Assembly (NCBI RefSeq): GCF_000376385.1 | Contig: NZ_AQWN01000005.1 | Coordinates: 186,001-250,000, forward strand | DNA length: 64,000 bases | Origin: Desulfurispora thermophila DSM 16022 | Lineage (GTDB): Bacteria; Bacillota; Desulfotomaculia; Desulfotomaculales; Desulfurisporaceae | Direction: 5' to 3' | In this document: one piece after another, positions 27,288 through 37,101 of the stretch | How the letters are laid out: each line of letters opens with the position of its first letter | Numbering within the stretch: position 1 is the first letter of the stretch | The notes under the pieces: model-generated | The model's database searches: none | Seen by the model: the letters and a program-made list of their open reading frames with translations, nothing else | What the model was told of the DNA's origin: nothing | Program-made: the position numbers and the translations under genes

Positions 27288-28217
27288 TTGAACCTCTCGT
27301 ATCTCAAGAAAATCAATTCCGATAAGTTTATGCTCCCCGAAGCATTGGCAACTTACACAGATTTCCTGAGAAACGGCAACAAAAGTTTGTACACGATCAC
27401 GGGGTACAAACGTGACATGAAGGCCTTCATCAGCTGGCATGTGACCAAACATGGAACCGTGTGCGACATCGCGGCAGTGGCACCCATGGACATAGTTGAC
27501 TACCGGCAGACGCTCATTGCCCGTGGCAAAAAGCCGTCCACAGTCAACCGGGCGCTGGCCGCGATCAAGGCTTTCTTTGCCTGGGCCGTGCGGGCCGGAC
27601 ATATCAAGTACAACCCGGCGGAAGACATACGCCCGGTCCCTGTGGCCGGGGTTGCAGCTCCCGGATGGCTCTCCCGGGCTGAACAACACCGTTTGGTGCG
27701 CACAGTGCAGGAACGAGGCTTGTCGCGTGACCTGGCGATTATAGCACTGATGCTGTTTGCCGGCCTGCGGGTGGGTGAAGTGGTTGCCTTGCGGACCGAG
27801 GACATAGAAATACGCGAGCGCAGCGGTTGGGTGACGGTACGCGAAGGAAAAGGGGGCAAATACCGGCGAGTGCCGCTAAACAAGACGGCCAGGGAGTTGA
27901 TAAGTCCGTACTGGTCGGAAAAGAAATCCGGATGGCTCTTTTCCTCTCCCAGGTGTGGCAAGGAAACAGGCCAAAAGCCGCTTACTACCCGTGCCGTCCA
28001 CATGATGCTGAACAAATATGGCTATATGGCTCGCATACCAAACCTGCACCCGCATATGCTGCGCCACTCCTTTTGCAAAAACCTGCTGGATGCCGGAGAA
28101 GACCTGGCCACTGTCGCGAGATTAGCCGGGCACAGCACACTGGAAGTGACGCGCCGTTATGTGGAACCATCGGCAGAGGACCTGGCTGCCGCGGTGGAAA
28201 TGGTGGCGTGGAATTAG
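27288..28217 (+). CDS. tyrosine recombinase (XerC/D-like)
   Basis: About 309 residues. An N-terminal SAM-like core-binding domain is followed by a catalytic domain with the usual residues: first Arg in FAGLRVGE, a Lys in the beta-hairpin (REGKGGKYR), HMLRHSF (HxxR), GHSTLEVTRRY with the tyrosine nucleophile. TTG 27288 is preceded by GGAGGTGAT. Its relation to the sigK element is unclear because a serine recombinase sits at the border; it may resolve dimers or be left from another element. Confidence 0.88.
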   Translation: MNLSYLKKINSDKFMLPEALATYTDFLRNGNKSLYTITGYKRDMKAFISWHVTKHGTVCDIAAVAPMDIVDYRQTLIARGKKPSTVNRALAAIKAFFAWAVRAGHIKYNPAEDIRPVPVAGVAAPGWLSRAEQHRLVRTVQERGLSRDLAIIALMLFAGLRVGEVVALRTEDIEIRERSGWVTVREGKGGKYRRVPLNKTARELISPYWSEKKSGWLFSSPRCGKETGQKPLTTRAVHMMLNKYGYMARIPNLHPHMLRHSFCKNLLDAGEDLATVARLAGHSTLEVTRRYVEPSAEDLAAAVEMVAWN

Positions 28218-28383
28218 CCAACTGACAATGAACCCAAGAAAGCAGATGGTGCTGATGATTTGGCGCGTTGAGGAGGATTAAGTCGACAAAACAACAATAG
28301 AGTCGACAAAAACAGATATTATTTTTAGCAGGAAATGGAAAATGCATGGAGAAATTTGAACATTGTTGGAGGTATTCAAAATA

Positions 28384-29508
28384 ATGCTCCAATCAAGATA
28401 TGATATTACGAACTTTAACACCATGTTGTTGAGGGCTAATGCAATAGCCCCTTATTATTCGATGTTCCCACTGGATTTTCCTTTAAAGCACTTATCAATG
28501 GCCCACCGTGGACAATGGGTATTAGATCCATTTTGCGGGAGAGGGACCACAAATTATGCAGCCCGTTTATTAGGTCTTCCAACCATAGCAATTGATTCAA
28601 ATCCGGTTGCTGTTGCAATTACCAGATCGAAACTGGTCGATGTTACTCCTGACATGGTTATTCAATTATGTAAAGATATTCTCGCATCCAAACGGAAACC
28701 CAAGGGAATTCCGACAGGACAATTTTGGGATCTTTGTTACCACAAAAAAACATTGTATCAGATATGTCTTATTAGAGAAACCCTTTTGGAAGAAAGTAAT
28801 GAACCGGCTCATGCAGCACTTTTGGGGATTATGTTGGGGATACTGCACGGTGGCTTGAACAAAGGAGTTCCATCGTACCTTTCCAACCAAATGCCGCGAA
28901 CCTATGCGACGAAACCTGTCCCCGCAGTTCGCTATTGGAAAAAACATGGGTTGGAGCCTCCACATGTAGATGTGTTTGAAGTAGTTGCTCGCCGTGTCAG
29001 ATATATTTTTGCCAGACTGCCCCGTCCTGTAGAATATGCTGTTTACTTAGGTGATAGCCGTGAAATCAGAGAATGTAGTATCACACAGAAAATCGATTGG
29101 GTTATAACATCGCCGCCTTATCCAGGAATGCGCACATATTATCCTGATCAGTGGTTAAGAAACTGGTTTGTGGGCGGAAAACCAGATGTGGAATATGTAT
29201 GTAGTTCACAAATTGGGCGATATTCCGGTGCTGAATATATTAAATCGCTAGCCTGTGTATGGCGGGAAGTGGCAAATGTTTGTCGTCCTGGGGCGAAGTT
29301 GGTTGTTAGGTTTGGTGCGTTGCCGAGTGTTGGTCGCAGCCCCCTGGAAGTACTAACAGAATCCCTATCAGAAGCTGCTTGCGGGTGGGTTATCACTGGT
29401 GTAGAGAGTGCAGGTACCGCTTGCAATGGCAAAAGACAGGCAGAGCAATTCAATAGTAAAGCAAAACATCCCATTGAAGAAATTGATGTTGTAGCAACCC
29501 TGGAGTGA
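28384..29508 (+). CDS. DNA methyltransferase (N4-C/N6-A type, SPPY)
   Basis: About 374 residues. SAM-binding motif I is DPFCGRGTT and the catalytic motif IV is TSPPYPG, with motif I ahead of IV and a long intervening region. Methylates an exocyclic amino group in DNA; the site is unknown. Its stop overlaps the start of the NurA gene, so it heads a tightly packed operon with NurA, HerA and a DUF3825 gene. Base composition is AT-richer than the host, consistent with transfer. ATG 28384 has GGAGGT about 13 bases upstream. Confidence 0.85.
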   Translation: MLQSRYDITNFNTMLLRANAIAPYYSMFPLDFPLKHLSMAHRGQWVLDPFCGRGTTNYAARLLGLPTIAIDSNPVAVAITRSKLVDVTPDMVIQLCKDILASKRKPKGIPTGQFWDLCYHKKTLYQICLIRETLLEESNEPAHAALLGIMLGILHGGLNKGVPSYLSNQMPRTYATKPVPAVRYWKKHGLEPPHVDVFEVVARRVRYIFARLPRPVEYAVYLGDSREIRECSITQKIDWVITSPPYPGMRTYYPDQWLRNWFVGGKPDVEYVCSSQIGRYSGAEYIKSLACVWREVANVCRPGAKLVVRFGALPSVGRSPLEVLTESLSEAACGWVITGVESAGTACNGKRQAEQFNSKAKHPIEEIDVVATLE

Positions 29509-30650
29509 TCTTTTTGTTTAAAGCTGATGCGTTGGATGCAGTTAGAGATTCTGTTCGTCGCAGGACAACAGAAGATAAAATCCTCCTTGATGACCTGAGA
29601 TCAGAAGTGCGCCCTTTGCGCAGCCATGTGCAGGTAATAAGGCCTCGTTCAACCACTGCCGTATCGTTAGTAGCCAGTGACGGAGGTAATAACCGGCTAT
29701 TCTTTGACCCTTTCATGATTCAGTTTGTGCGTGTTGTTGACTCTTACGGTAAAGAGTTTTTTGTTGATGCAGTATCGCCAACAACCGACACAGAGGCATT
29801 GAGTAAATCGCAATTTACACCCGAAGGACATCCCAAAACTGCCCTGGGCGTAATGATGCAAGAGCTGGGAGTATCATACTTATGGGAGTTAAGCCACATG
29901 ATTCCAAACACCAAAGAAGCTCCTAGAGAGAGGATAAACCCGTCCTGGGTTATGGTGTACAGGGATCTGTGTGAGTGGGCTGTCTTGTATGAACGCATTT
30001 GTAAAAACACTTTTGCAGCTGACACACTTATTGTGAGAGATGGTTTACTACGCAGCAAAATATTCAGGGGCGATAGCTTTATCAAGTGGCGCAAAAATGT
30101 GGAAGAGTCAATTGTACGCATAGAACGAGAAGACAGACGGCGTGTATATCTGGTCGGAATAGCAAAGCGCAGCAAGGTTCTAACCAGGTATAATCTTGCC
30201 TTAATGGTAGAAAGAATTATGCCACCTGGTGATCCCTGTTTTATAAAAATTCCTCGGGAGATGGAATCCAAGGCCTACATTTGGCCTGAATATGCCAGGG
30301 GGGCTGAAGTAGAAGACTCCGGGGGCGAGGCTCCGAAATTTGTTGCAGGGGACATGTATTTTGTCCGTTTCGGTACTCATTGGGGTGATCCTATCTGGAC
30401 GGTAGACATTCTGAGTTCGCAGAGCGGACGGGCAAACGAAATATTCGGATACCTCCTGGCCGATGCCATAAATGGGTTCCCGATTCCACTCTACCCCCGG
30501 TGCCTGCAAATAGCACATGAATATGCGCAGGTTTCCGGATTTGACATGGAAATACTACAAAATGAAATATTTACAGCGATCAGAGATCTTTTAGAGGAGA
30601 ACAACCGATGGGTACTTGACCAGTTTCAGTTCCATCCGGGAGGGGGTTAG
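29505..30650 (+). CDS. NurA-domain nuclease
   Basis: 381 residues with the NurA features: SLVASDGGNN (first catalytic Asp), LIVRDGLL (second Asp in a DG pair) and a C-terminal DILSSQSG...ANEIFGYLLADA region. NurA proteins are 5'-3' DNA nucleases that work with the HerA translocase. The GTG start overlaps the methyltransferase stop (GTGA), and HerA starts 2 bp after its stop, so a physical complex with HerA is very likely. In bacteria such pairs occur mostly in accessory regions. Confidence 0.8.
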   Translation: MIFLFKADALDAVRDSVRRRTTEDKILLDDLRSEVRPLRSHVQVIRPRSTTAVSLVASDGGNNRLFFDPFMIQFVRVVDSYGKEFFVDAVSPTTDTEALSKSQFTPEGHPKTALGVMMQELGVSYLWELSHMIPNTKEAPRERINPSWVMVYRDLCEWAVLYERICKNTFAADTLIVRDGLLRSKIFRGDSFIKWRKNVEESIVRIEREDRRRVYLVGIAKRSKVLTRYNLALMVERIMPPGDPCFIKIPREMESKAYIWPEYARGAEVEDSGGEAPKFVAGDMYFVRFGTHWGDPIWTVDILSSQSGRANEIFGYLLADAINGFPIPLYPRCLQIAHEYAQVSGFDMEILQNEIFTAIRDLLEENNRWVLDQFQFHPGGG

Positions 30651-30651
30651 T

Positions 30652-32748
30652 GTGAAGCTTTTCGACAAAGATAATGTTGTGGGTATATTCAGAGGCTTTA
30701 GTGAAGGCGGCCTGGAGTTTCACGCTGATCTTGTGCTTCCTTATCGGAATGAATTTCAGAACAGCCCCATGCACGGCCAGTTTATACTAGTGCAGCTGGA
30801 AACCGAAAATGAAGCAGTGCTTGGCAGAGTTGCCTCAATCTCATCCGAAGGTAGGCTTATTTCAAGCGACGGTGAGGACTTTGGTATCAGGGCAGTATTA
30901 GAAGGGCGTCCAATCCCGGAGGATCTACGTGAAAAATATTTGAAGTACAGAGTGAGTATCCGCGTTCTCGGCTTGGTCAGAGTTACCGAAAACCATTTTG
31001 TGTTTGCGCCTTCTCACCGGCGTTTGCCTCACGTTGGCAGTAAAGTAGCTTTTCCATCCGACGATGTGCTTAAAGAAATAGCTGGACATAACCTTGAAGG
31101 AGCTGAAATCGGTCATCTGGCTTATGGCGAGTTTATCTTCGCAGGCGATGACCATCGTATAGCCCTGGAGCCATGGATGCAGGTTCGCTATCCTAAGATT
31201 GTACCCAGATTTAATATAAATAACCTAGTATCCCGTAGAACAGTAGTTTTTGCCAGAGCAGGCTTCGGTAAATCGAATTTAAACAAGCTCTTGTTTGCAC
31301 ATCTATATAAAGAAACACCAACGGTTGAAAAAAGAGGTGGGAAACGTACCCCAGTTGGAACGCTAATTTTTGACCCGGACGGAGAATACTTCTGGCCCGA
31401 TGATAAAAACAGGCCCGGCTTATGCGATGTTCCTGAGCTAGAGGATAAGATTGTTCTTTTTACAAACCGGCGTGGGCCAAGCGAGTTCTATAATTCTTTC
31501 ATTGCTGGCGGTATAAAGTTGGATATACGTAGGCTTCGGCCAGCTCACGTAATATCCATAGCGCTATCCCCGGAGAAGCAAGACCAGCAAAATGTTCGTA
31601 AACTTAAACAGATGAATGATGCAGACTGGGCAAGACTGGTAGATGAAATTTACTTAAATGGAAATAAAGCCGACGAAGAGTTAATCCGGGAGTTGCTTCA
31701 CTTAAGTAATAACCAAGATGCCGAACTAGCAGCGGCAAGAGCTAATGTAACCACTATTGTAAAAATGTTGCATGATCCTTCAAGCTTTATGCTTGATATG
31801 TTATTCCGCTCACTTAAAGCCGGTAAATTATGCATAGTAGATCTGTCTGGGATGAGGGGACAAGCCGGGCTCATTCTATCTGGCCTGATCATCCAAAAAA
31901 TATTTGACCACAATCAGGAAGAATTCACGAAAGCAGAATCCGAGACAATACCGGTTATTGCGGTGGTAGAAGAAGCACAGTCCGTTTTAGGTAACGGCGT
32001 TAGCAATTCAGCAGAGGAAGCATATGTTACGTGGGTTAAAGAGGGGAGAAAGTATGATCTTGGTGCGCTACTAATAACCCAACAGCCGGGTAGTATTCCT
32101 CACGAATTACTCAGTCAAGCCGACAGCTGGTTTGTCTTTCATCTGCTTTCTGCGGGGGATTTACAATCACTAAAGAAAGCAAATGCACACTACAGTGATG
32201 ACATTTTGAGTTCACTTTTAAACGAACCTATTCCAGGACACTGCGTCTTTTGGAGCAGTGTCAGAGGAAAGACTTACCCGTTACCAATCAGGGTGATGTC
32301 TTTTGAAAAAATCTACACAGCTAGAGACCCAGAATACTGTTTACCTCCTGGAAACACCTATGCTCGGATGTTGCAGGAGGAGTTTTCTAAAGCGTATACT
32401 CCAATCCAACTTTTTCAGCAAGATAAGGAGGCTGATGATTCAGGAGAGAACGAAAATCAAGTATATGTAAAAGTAGACCCAACGTCAACATGGTTTAACG
32501 CTGCAGTTGAAGCCGTCCGTAATTCACAGGATTTTGAGAAAATGAAGCGCAATGGAGTTCCGTGGATGGCGATACAAAAAATTATACAAAACTGTATTCC
32601 AGACACGATAGCAGACAGGGAAAGGTTAGCGCACTCTATGGTTTCTAGCGTTTTGAGTTACCTTTGCGGAAATAGTGGCTGGGATACGGAAAAACGTCCA
32701 AAGAGATATGGAGGTGGGGTGGTCACTTATATAATAAAACCATATTAA
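30652..32748 (+). CDS. HerA-like hexameric ATPase/translocase
   Basis: About 698 residues. A beta-barrel N-terminal (HAS) region is followed by an FtsK-HerA ATPase with Walker A ARAGFGKSN, Walker B PVIAVVEEAQ and a later glutamine/arginine region ALLITQQPG. It pumps DNA and feeds the NurA nuclease. GTG 30652 is chosen because GGGAGGGGG lies 4 bases upstream, although the frame is open from TTG 30616. The C-terminal ~120 residues are specific to this protein. Part of the methyltransferase-NurA-HerA-DUF3825 block. Confidence 0.88.
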   Translation: MKLFDKDNVVGIFRGFSEGGLEFHADLVLPYRNEFQNSPMHGQFILVQLETENEAVLGRVASISSEGRLISSDGEDFGIRAVLEGRPIPEDLREKYLKYRVSIRVLGLVRVTENHFVFAPSHRRLPHVGSKVAFPSDDVLKEIAGHNLEGAEIGHLAYGEFIFAGDDHRIALEPWMQVRYPKIVPRFNINNLVSRRTVVFARAGFGKSNLNKLLFAHLYKETPTVEKRGGKRTPVGTLIFDPDGEYFWPDDKNRPGLCDVPELEDKIVLFTNRRGPSEFYNSFIAGGIKLDIRRLRPAHVISIALSPEKQDQQNVRKLKQMNDADWARLVDEIYLNGNKADEELIRELLHLSNNQDAELAAARANVTTIVKMLHDPSSFMLDMLFRSLKAGKLCIVDLSGMRGQAGLILSGLIIQKIFDHNQEEFTKAESETIPVIAVVEEAQSVLGNGVSNSAEEAYVTWVKEGRKYDLGALLITQQPGSIPHELLSQADSWFVFHLLSAGDLQSLKKANAHYSDDILSSLLNEPIPGHCVFWSSVRGKTYPLPIRVMSFEKIYTARDPEYCLPPGNTYARMLQEEFSKAYTPIQLFQQDKEADDSGENENQVYVKVDPTSTWFNAAVEAVRNSQDFEKMKRNGVPWMAIQKIIQNCIPDTIADRERLAHSMVSSVLSYLCGNSGWDTEKRPKRYGGGVVTYIIKPY

Positions 32749-32809
32749 AATGCATTAATTGCTGAAATTACAGAGGTTATCTACGAAGTTTTGAGAAGGA
32801 TGGTGATAT

Positions 32810-33598
32810 ATGATGAGTAATATAGTGGGCCGTGAAAATGAGTTATTCACGTTTGCGTATTGTCCAAGGTTTAAAAAGCAGTTAAGTAAATTAGCGAGTT
32901 TAGCACAGAAAGAAGTTTGGGACTTTAAGATTGAGTCGGAACAGGAGCCTAAGTTTGAGATTTTGGATAATTATATAAAACACACTTTCAAACGAATTAA
33001 ATACGAGTATGATTTGCTACCAGAGGAGAAAAAGCACACAAAGTTGTGTATAGAGAAAGATTATGCTTGCTTTAATACAGGTTTATACACAGAAAATTAT
33101 GAGCAAATATTTGCATTTTTCCAAAAGAATCAGATAACTGATAAACAGGAATGGTGTCTCATAGGTTTTTTTAAGGAAAGTAGTGACGAATTGGTAAAGT
33201 TTTCAAAACTGCCCCAGAGAGCGTCGTATTTTCAGGATATCTCGGACTTGATCTTCGATTATAGGTGTGAGGTACGAATAGATTTAAATCACATTTTGGA
33301 TGAAAATAGAGATAGACTTCCAGAAAGTCTTCGCGATCTTTCAACTCTTACTGGGGCGGTTGAAATAGCTAAAAAAAGAGTAGCTGCTAATTATAAGTTA
33401 GCAATACCACAATATTATGATGGTAGAATCCAGCTTTTAATACCTCTTTGTTCATCTAATAATGAATGTGTTGCCTTAGTAATTCGAAAAGAAAGCGAAT
33501 TTTATGTAGGGAAAACAGTATTGAAAGTTGAATGGGCTTATAATAATGCAAGGCTTATTGCAAGACCGGAAAGTGAATGGTTAAAGCCCATGTGTTAA
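32810..33598 (+). CDS. DUF3825-like protein
   Basis: About 262 residues. CFNTGLYTENYE is the recognisable DUF3825 motif, with a C-terminal WAYNNARLIARPESEWL. DUF3825 domains are found in prophages and defence contexts; the function is unknown. It is the AT-richest gene in the window and lies 61 bp after herA, with its own GGATGGTGATAT ribosome site. It may be the fourth member of the defence-like operon or an independent arrival. Confidence 0.65.
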   Translation: MMSNIVGRENELFTFAYCPRFKKQLSKLASLAQKEVWDFKIESEQEPKFEILDNYIKHTFKRIKYEYDLLPEEKKHTKLCIEKDYACFNTGLYTENYEQIFAFFQKNQITDKQEWCLIGFFKESSDELVKFSKLPQRASYFQDISDLIFDYRCEVRIDLNHILDENRDRLPESLRDLSTLTGAVEIAKKRVAANYKLAIPQYYDGRIQLLIPLCSSNNECVALVIRKESEFYVGKTVLKVEWAYNNARLIARPESEWLKPMC

Positions 33599-33831
33599 CT
33601 ATCAATAAAATTGCCCCATTTTATTTCAAATATAATTGACGAAACTTTAAATGAATTAAGTTGTCAATGGGTTTACAAATATTAAAAACTCTGAAAATAG
33701 CGAAGGCACTCCCGGATTTTAAGCGTTTTAATTATTACGAGACGTGTTCCATAAATGCTGTTTTTCTTAGTTATAAGGTTCCCATAACCTCCTGCTCTTT
33801 TGAGCTTGAGCCGAGCCCCCATATTAAATGA

Positions 33832-34002
33832 GCGAAAATTTTGCCCGCCTTGACAGGTGGCAGCAGCCGGTACAATGGTTTGCGGCGAGGCGGTAAAACC
33901 TTCTCCTTCTCCCCATCGCCGTCGCCTCGCCCACTTATCTGCCAACCGGCTGCTGCCAGTTCCTGTCAAGGCCGAGCGCAGCGAGCCAGGCAAAATTTTC
34001 GC
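33832..34002. repeat. 171-bp palindromic element
   Basis: GCGAAAATTTTGCC at 33832 reappears inverted at the other end (to 34002); next in, CCTTGACAGG and GGCAGCAGCCGGT also reappear inverted (33949-33970), and an inner GCGAGGC/GCCTCGC pair closes it. The right arm has an extra ~14 bp. The unit folds into one long hairpin, as in MITEs or REP-like units. No gene is seen from 33,599 to 34,132 otherwise. Confidence 0.6.
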
Positions 34003-34132
34003 TACTGGCCAAGTACCATTAACATGCTTACAGGTATTGTTCCTTGGGCCCAAAGAGCACAGTCCAGGCAGGAGTCCTCCCCCTGTTGCGCCTGCCCTGA
34101 TGTGGCCTTTGCCTGTTGTAATAGTGAAGGTA

Positions 34133-34669
34133 TTATACTCTGCCTATCCCGGCCAGCCTGCCAATGCATTTTCCATCCTGGCTCATCAGATATCCGGGAT
34201 GTGGAGCATGAACATGCTGCTTCTTACTGGCTTCCCTGTCCAACTCCCAGGCGGTCTTTTCTGCCTCAGGGGTCATGGAATCAAGCCATTTCATGCGTGC
34301 CTTGATTGTGTTCAGTCCATGTCGTTTAAGAATACCATAAACAGCGGTTTCTCCTATTACAATGCCCCCATTTTCCGACCTCCGCAGTTCACTGCTAATC
34401 CTTTTAGGACCATAGGCTGGATACCGCTGTACAAAATCAAGAACCGCCTCTTCTATATCTGGTGGTGTCTGGTTGGGTTTAATCCCGGGGCGCTTTTCTT
34501 TGTCATAAAGGCCGGCTTCTCCTTCTTCTTCAAAGCGATGTAGAATCTTGTAAAGGGTTGTTCTGGATATTTGACACCTTAAAGCTATTTCGCTTCTCGT
34601 AAATCTCCTGGTTCTATCTAGTTCTATGGCTTGCTTTCTGCACCGTAATGCGGTAGGATGAGTATGCAA
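34133..34669 (-). pseudogene. IS481/IS3-like transposase, truncated
   Basis: 178 residues. An N-terminal HTH (RCQISRTTLYKILHRFEEEGEAG) and linker resemble IS481-type transposases, but the frame ends soon after the first catalytic-region residues (GYLMSQDGK), so most of the DDE domain is missing. A GCAAGG-TAACTCC...GGAGTTGCCTTGC inverted pair (34668-34731) and a strong hairpin with T run (34736-34775) lie just upstream. Remnant, not functional. Confidence 0.7.
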
Positions 34670-34840
34670 GGTAACTCCACCTCGTTTGATGGTTTTTCGC
34701 CAATTACCATTTTAAGGGGAGTTGCCTTGCTGCTCAACCATTCAGATGCTCCTGAATGGTTGTTGTTTTTTTCGCGCTTTTTTGTGATATTGTCAACCCT
34801 TATCCAACTTAACACATCTTAATTTATGGATCCATTATAT

Positions 34841-34924
34841 CCTTTTGGGACCGTAGGCTGGATGCCGCTGTACAAAATCAAGGATCGCCTCTTCTGCATC
34901 CGGTGGTGTCTGGTTGGGTTTTTC
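34841..34924 (-). pseudogene. second fragment of the same transposase
   Basis: About 84 bp closely match 34400-34480 inside the first copy (GTACAAAATCAAG and TGGTGGTGTCTGGTTGGGTT shared), so a second degraded copy once lay here. The flanks do not continue the match. Confidence 0.65.
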
Positions 34925-35134
34925 CCCCATGAGCGGCTGGTCAGGGGATGGGGGAATAAGTTAGGTATGGCACCGCCCGAGGTATTCGTCGTCCACTATG
35001 ATCTAAGTGCGGTAGCTCCTACAGGGCAATTACTGCGCGGTGACTATGTAAGGGTGCCCAAAAAAGCCGCTGGGCTTTAGCCCTCGGCGGAGTGTCACGA
35101 AAGAAAAAATCTATAAAAAATCTTCAGGGGTATG

Positions 35135-35390
35135 TTGACAAATTTGTTAAAGTAGCATATACTTTAAGCAAGGTTATCATTTTAGTGATTTAAACGTTTT
35201 TTAAGCTTTGTTTTTTGTATAGGTGTAATTTTTTTAATGATTTAGTGATTTTTGTATGTGTTTTGGGTGTTTTTTACTAAGGGTTTTAGTTTTGAGTTAG
35301 GGTGTACAGTGATCTTTTATTTTTTAGTATTTTTGGGGTTGAAAATGATTTAAAAAAAGGGGTGCTTATATAGCGCTCCTTTTTTGGTTA
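35135..35390 (+). other. promoter, GT-rich untranslated stretch and terminator
   Basis: TTGACA (35135-35140) and TATACT (35158-35163) with 17-bp spacing form a good promoter. A hairpin with A/T flanks at 35353-35385 can end the transcript, giving an RNA of about 215 nt. The stretch between is strikingly poor in C and rich in T and G, with TTTAGTGATTT repeated at 35181 and 35241. No open frame of note. Possibly a small RNA. Confidence 0.5.
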
Positions 35391-35502
35391 TACGCCTAGT
35401 ATGTGCGTTATCTCGTAAGCGTCAAATACTACCCACCTGGAAATGACCGCGCAATCGTAAGATAATTTCCCTCAGAACACCAAACTGAGGGGGGTTATCG
35501 CC

Positions 35503-35640
35503 ATGACACAGGCCGAACGGGAAAAGCTCTGGGAAGCCCGCATAGCCGAATACCGGGCCAGCGGGCAGACCGTCAGAGAATGGTGTGCCAACAACAACAT
35601 CAGGCCGCATCGCCTCTGGTACTCTCTCAGTAAAGTCGCA
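35503..35640 (+). pseudogene. IS66 accessory protein (TnpA), N-terminal fragment
   Basis: Starts MTQAEREKLWEARIAEYRAS and continues with GQTVREWCANNNI, the usual IS66 OrfA N-terminus, then loses similarity after about 45 residues. Confidence 0.75.
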
Positions 35641-36156
35641 ATATCTTTAAATATCTCGTCATTTCAGCCATTTTCAATTTTTATGGCGTCAATCAGGAGT
35701 CATATAATAGTATTAGTGTTAATATATGGTATTAGATATCAGCAATATACCAGGGGTTTTATGGATAGTAGATTTCGCGCACTGATGTTCTCCACTTTTT
35801 AGCCCTGGTGGTCTACCTTCTCATGTCTCCCGGGATACCAGTAAGCAGGCCGGTTCCAGACTTTCCTTCGTCCAACCTCCCCAGGGGTGGAGGCCTTTAT
35901 GCTGGCTGACAGGATCATATGTGCCCTTACGTACAAGTTTTTGGCTCTCCGCGCTGCGTTATTGTCAATGTGCGGTTTATCATTACGGCTTAAGGTGTTG
36001 TTCCGTAATTAACGGCATCTTCCGCTTTGTTTTCTGATGGACGGAAAGGGGGTCGGAACAGTCATTTTGTCTTGACTGGCAAGCTTTACAGCCTGGAGTT
36101 GGTGATACTGCTCTGCTTTTTCACGGCAGTGCTGCTTATTGGTGCCGGTTCGATTT

Positions 36157-36534
36157 TTATGCCGCGGCCTGTTTACCTGCTGTTGGTTTGTTGTTGTTCA
36201 GCATTGCCGGGTGACTTAAGGGGATAACCATACCGCTGTCGTAGGTTATTTTCTTGCGTCCCAGGGCAAAGATGATGCGCAGCACCAGGGCTACCCGGAA
36301 GAGGGTGCAGCGCAGTTTTGCTCTGCCTCGTTTGCTGATCTGGGTTTGTCCTTTGTGATTACCCGAGCTGTTTTCCACCAGGTTCAGGCCGGCCAGTTTG
36401 ATTAGCTGCCGGGCGCTATTATAGTTGTCCAGGTTGCCTACTTCGGAGATGATGGTTGCTACTTGCACGGTACTCATGCCGGGTATGGTCAGCAGGTAGC
36501 TGGCATGGGGGATTTCTTTTAGCATTTGCGCCAA
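36157..36534 (-). pseudogene. IS110-family transposase, C-terminal fragment
   Basis: Contains the Transposase_20 region (LLTIPGMSTVQVATIISEVG and QLIKLAGLNLVENSSG). The N-terminal DEDD nuclease domain is missing, so it is inactive. IS110 elements normally carry a bridge RNA next to the gene; none can be recognised in this scrap. Confidence 0.8.
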
Positions 36535-36569
36535 TTCCTCAATTCCTGTTATTTTTAATTACAGGAATG

Positions 36570-36926
36570 CTGCCCAAAAGTACTTTTGGGCAGGCGATTA
36601 GCTATTGCCTTGGCCAGTGGGAAAAGCTCACCGCCTTTTTGCAGGACGGGCGGCTGGAGCTGGATAATAACCGCAGTGAGCGTTCCATCAAGCCCTTTGT
36701 GATCGGCCGGAAAAACTGGCTGTTTGCCAACACTCCGCGGGGTGCCCGGGCCAGTGCGATTATATACAGTATCGTGGAGACGGCGAAGGAGAACGGGTTG
36801 AATCCCTTCCAGTACCTGTGCTACCTGTTTGAAAAGTTACCCAATGTGGATACACAGGATGAACAGGTCCTCGATGAGCTGCTGCCCTGGTCGGACAAAC
36901 TGCCCGCTGATTGCCGGGTCAAGTAG
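36570..36926 (+). pseudogene. IS66 transposase (TnpC), C-terminal fragment
   Basis: Carries RLELDNNRSERSIKPFVIGR, KNWLFANTPRGARASA and the C-terminal SIVETAKENGLNP region of IS66 transposases. The catalytic part upstream is absent; coding-like sequence begins about 36570. The right terminal repeat follows at 36974. Confidence 0.85.
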
Positions 36927-37101
36927 CCTTTAGCATATTACAGCCCCTACCTTGCTGGCAAGGTTGGGGCTGTTTGACGCTTACAAATAAGCTTAGTTGG
37001 CGGTTAGTGACGGCTCACCAGAAGCTATTCCGGAGAGGTGTCACAATGTCGCAAAATGTCGAATCATCCCTAAAACACAAAAACCCGCCTCTCAAGCGGA
37101 T

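Larger units (their letters stand above)
35415..36985. mobile_element. IS66-family element remnant with a nested IS110 piece
   Basis: Terminal inverted repeats GTAAGCGTCAAA (35415-35426) and TTTGACGCTTAC (36974-36985) frame it. Inside are the N-terminal part of the IS66 accessory protein, an IS110 transposase fragment on the other strand, and the C-terminal part of the IS66 transposase. The middle of IS66 is deleted or replaced. No clear target duplication. Confidence 0.75.

Noticed and set aside
30616-30651. Upstream TTG start of herA at 30616
   Set aside because: GTG 30652 has a much better ribosome site and follows the nurA stop directly.
33841-34543. Plus-strand frames of 154 and 228 codons
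   Set aside because: They cross the palindrome and the antisense of the transposase remnant, with no motif.
36157-36534. Bridge RNA for the IS110 piece
   Set aside because: The element is a fragment without its ends or N-terminal domain, so no bridge RNA can be located.
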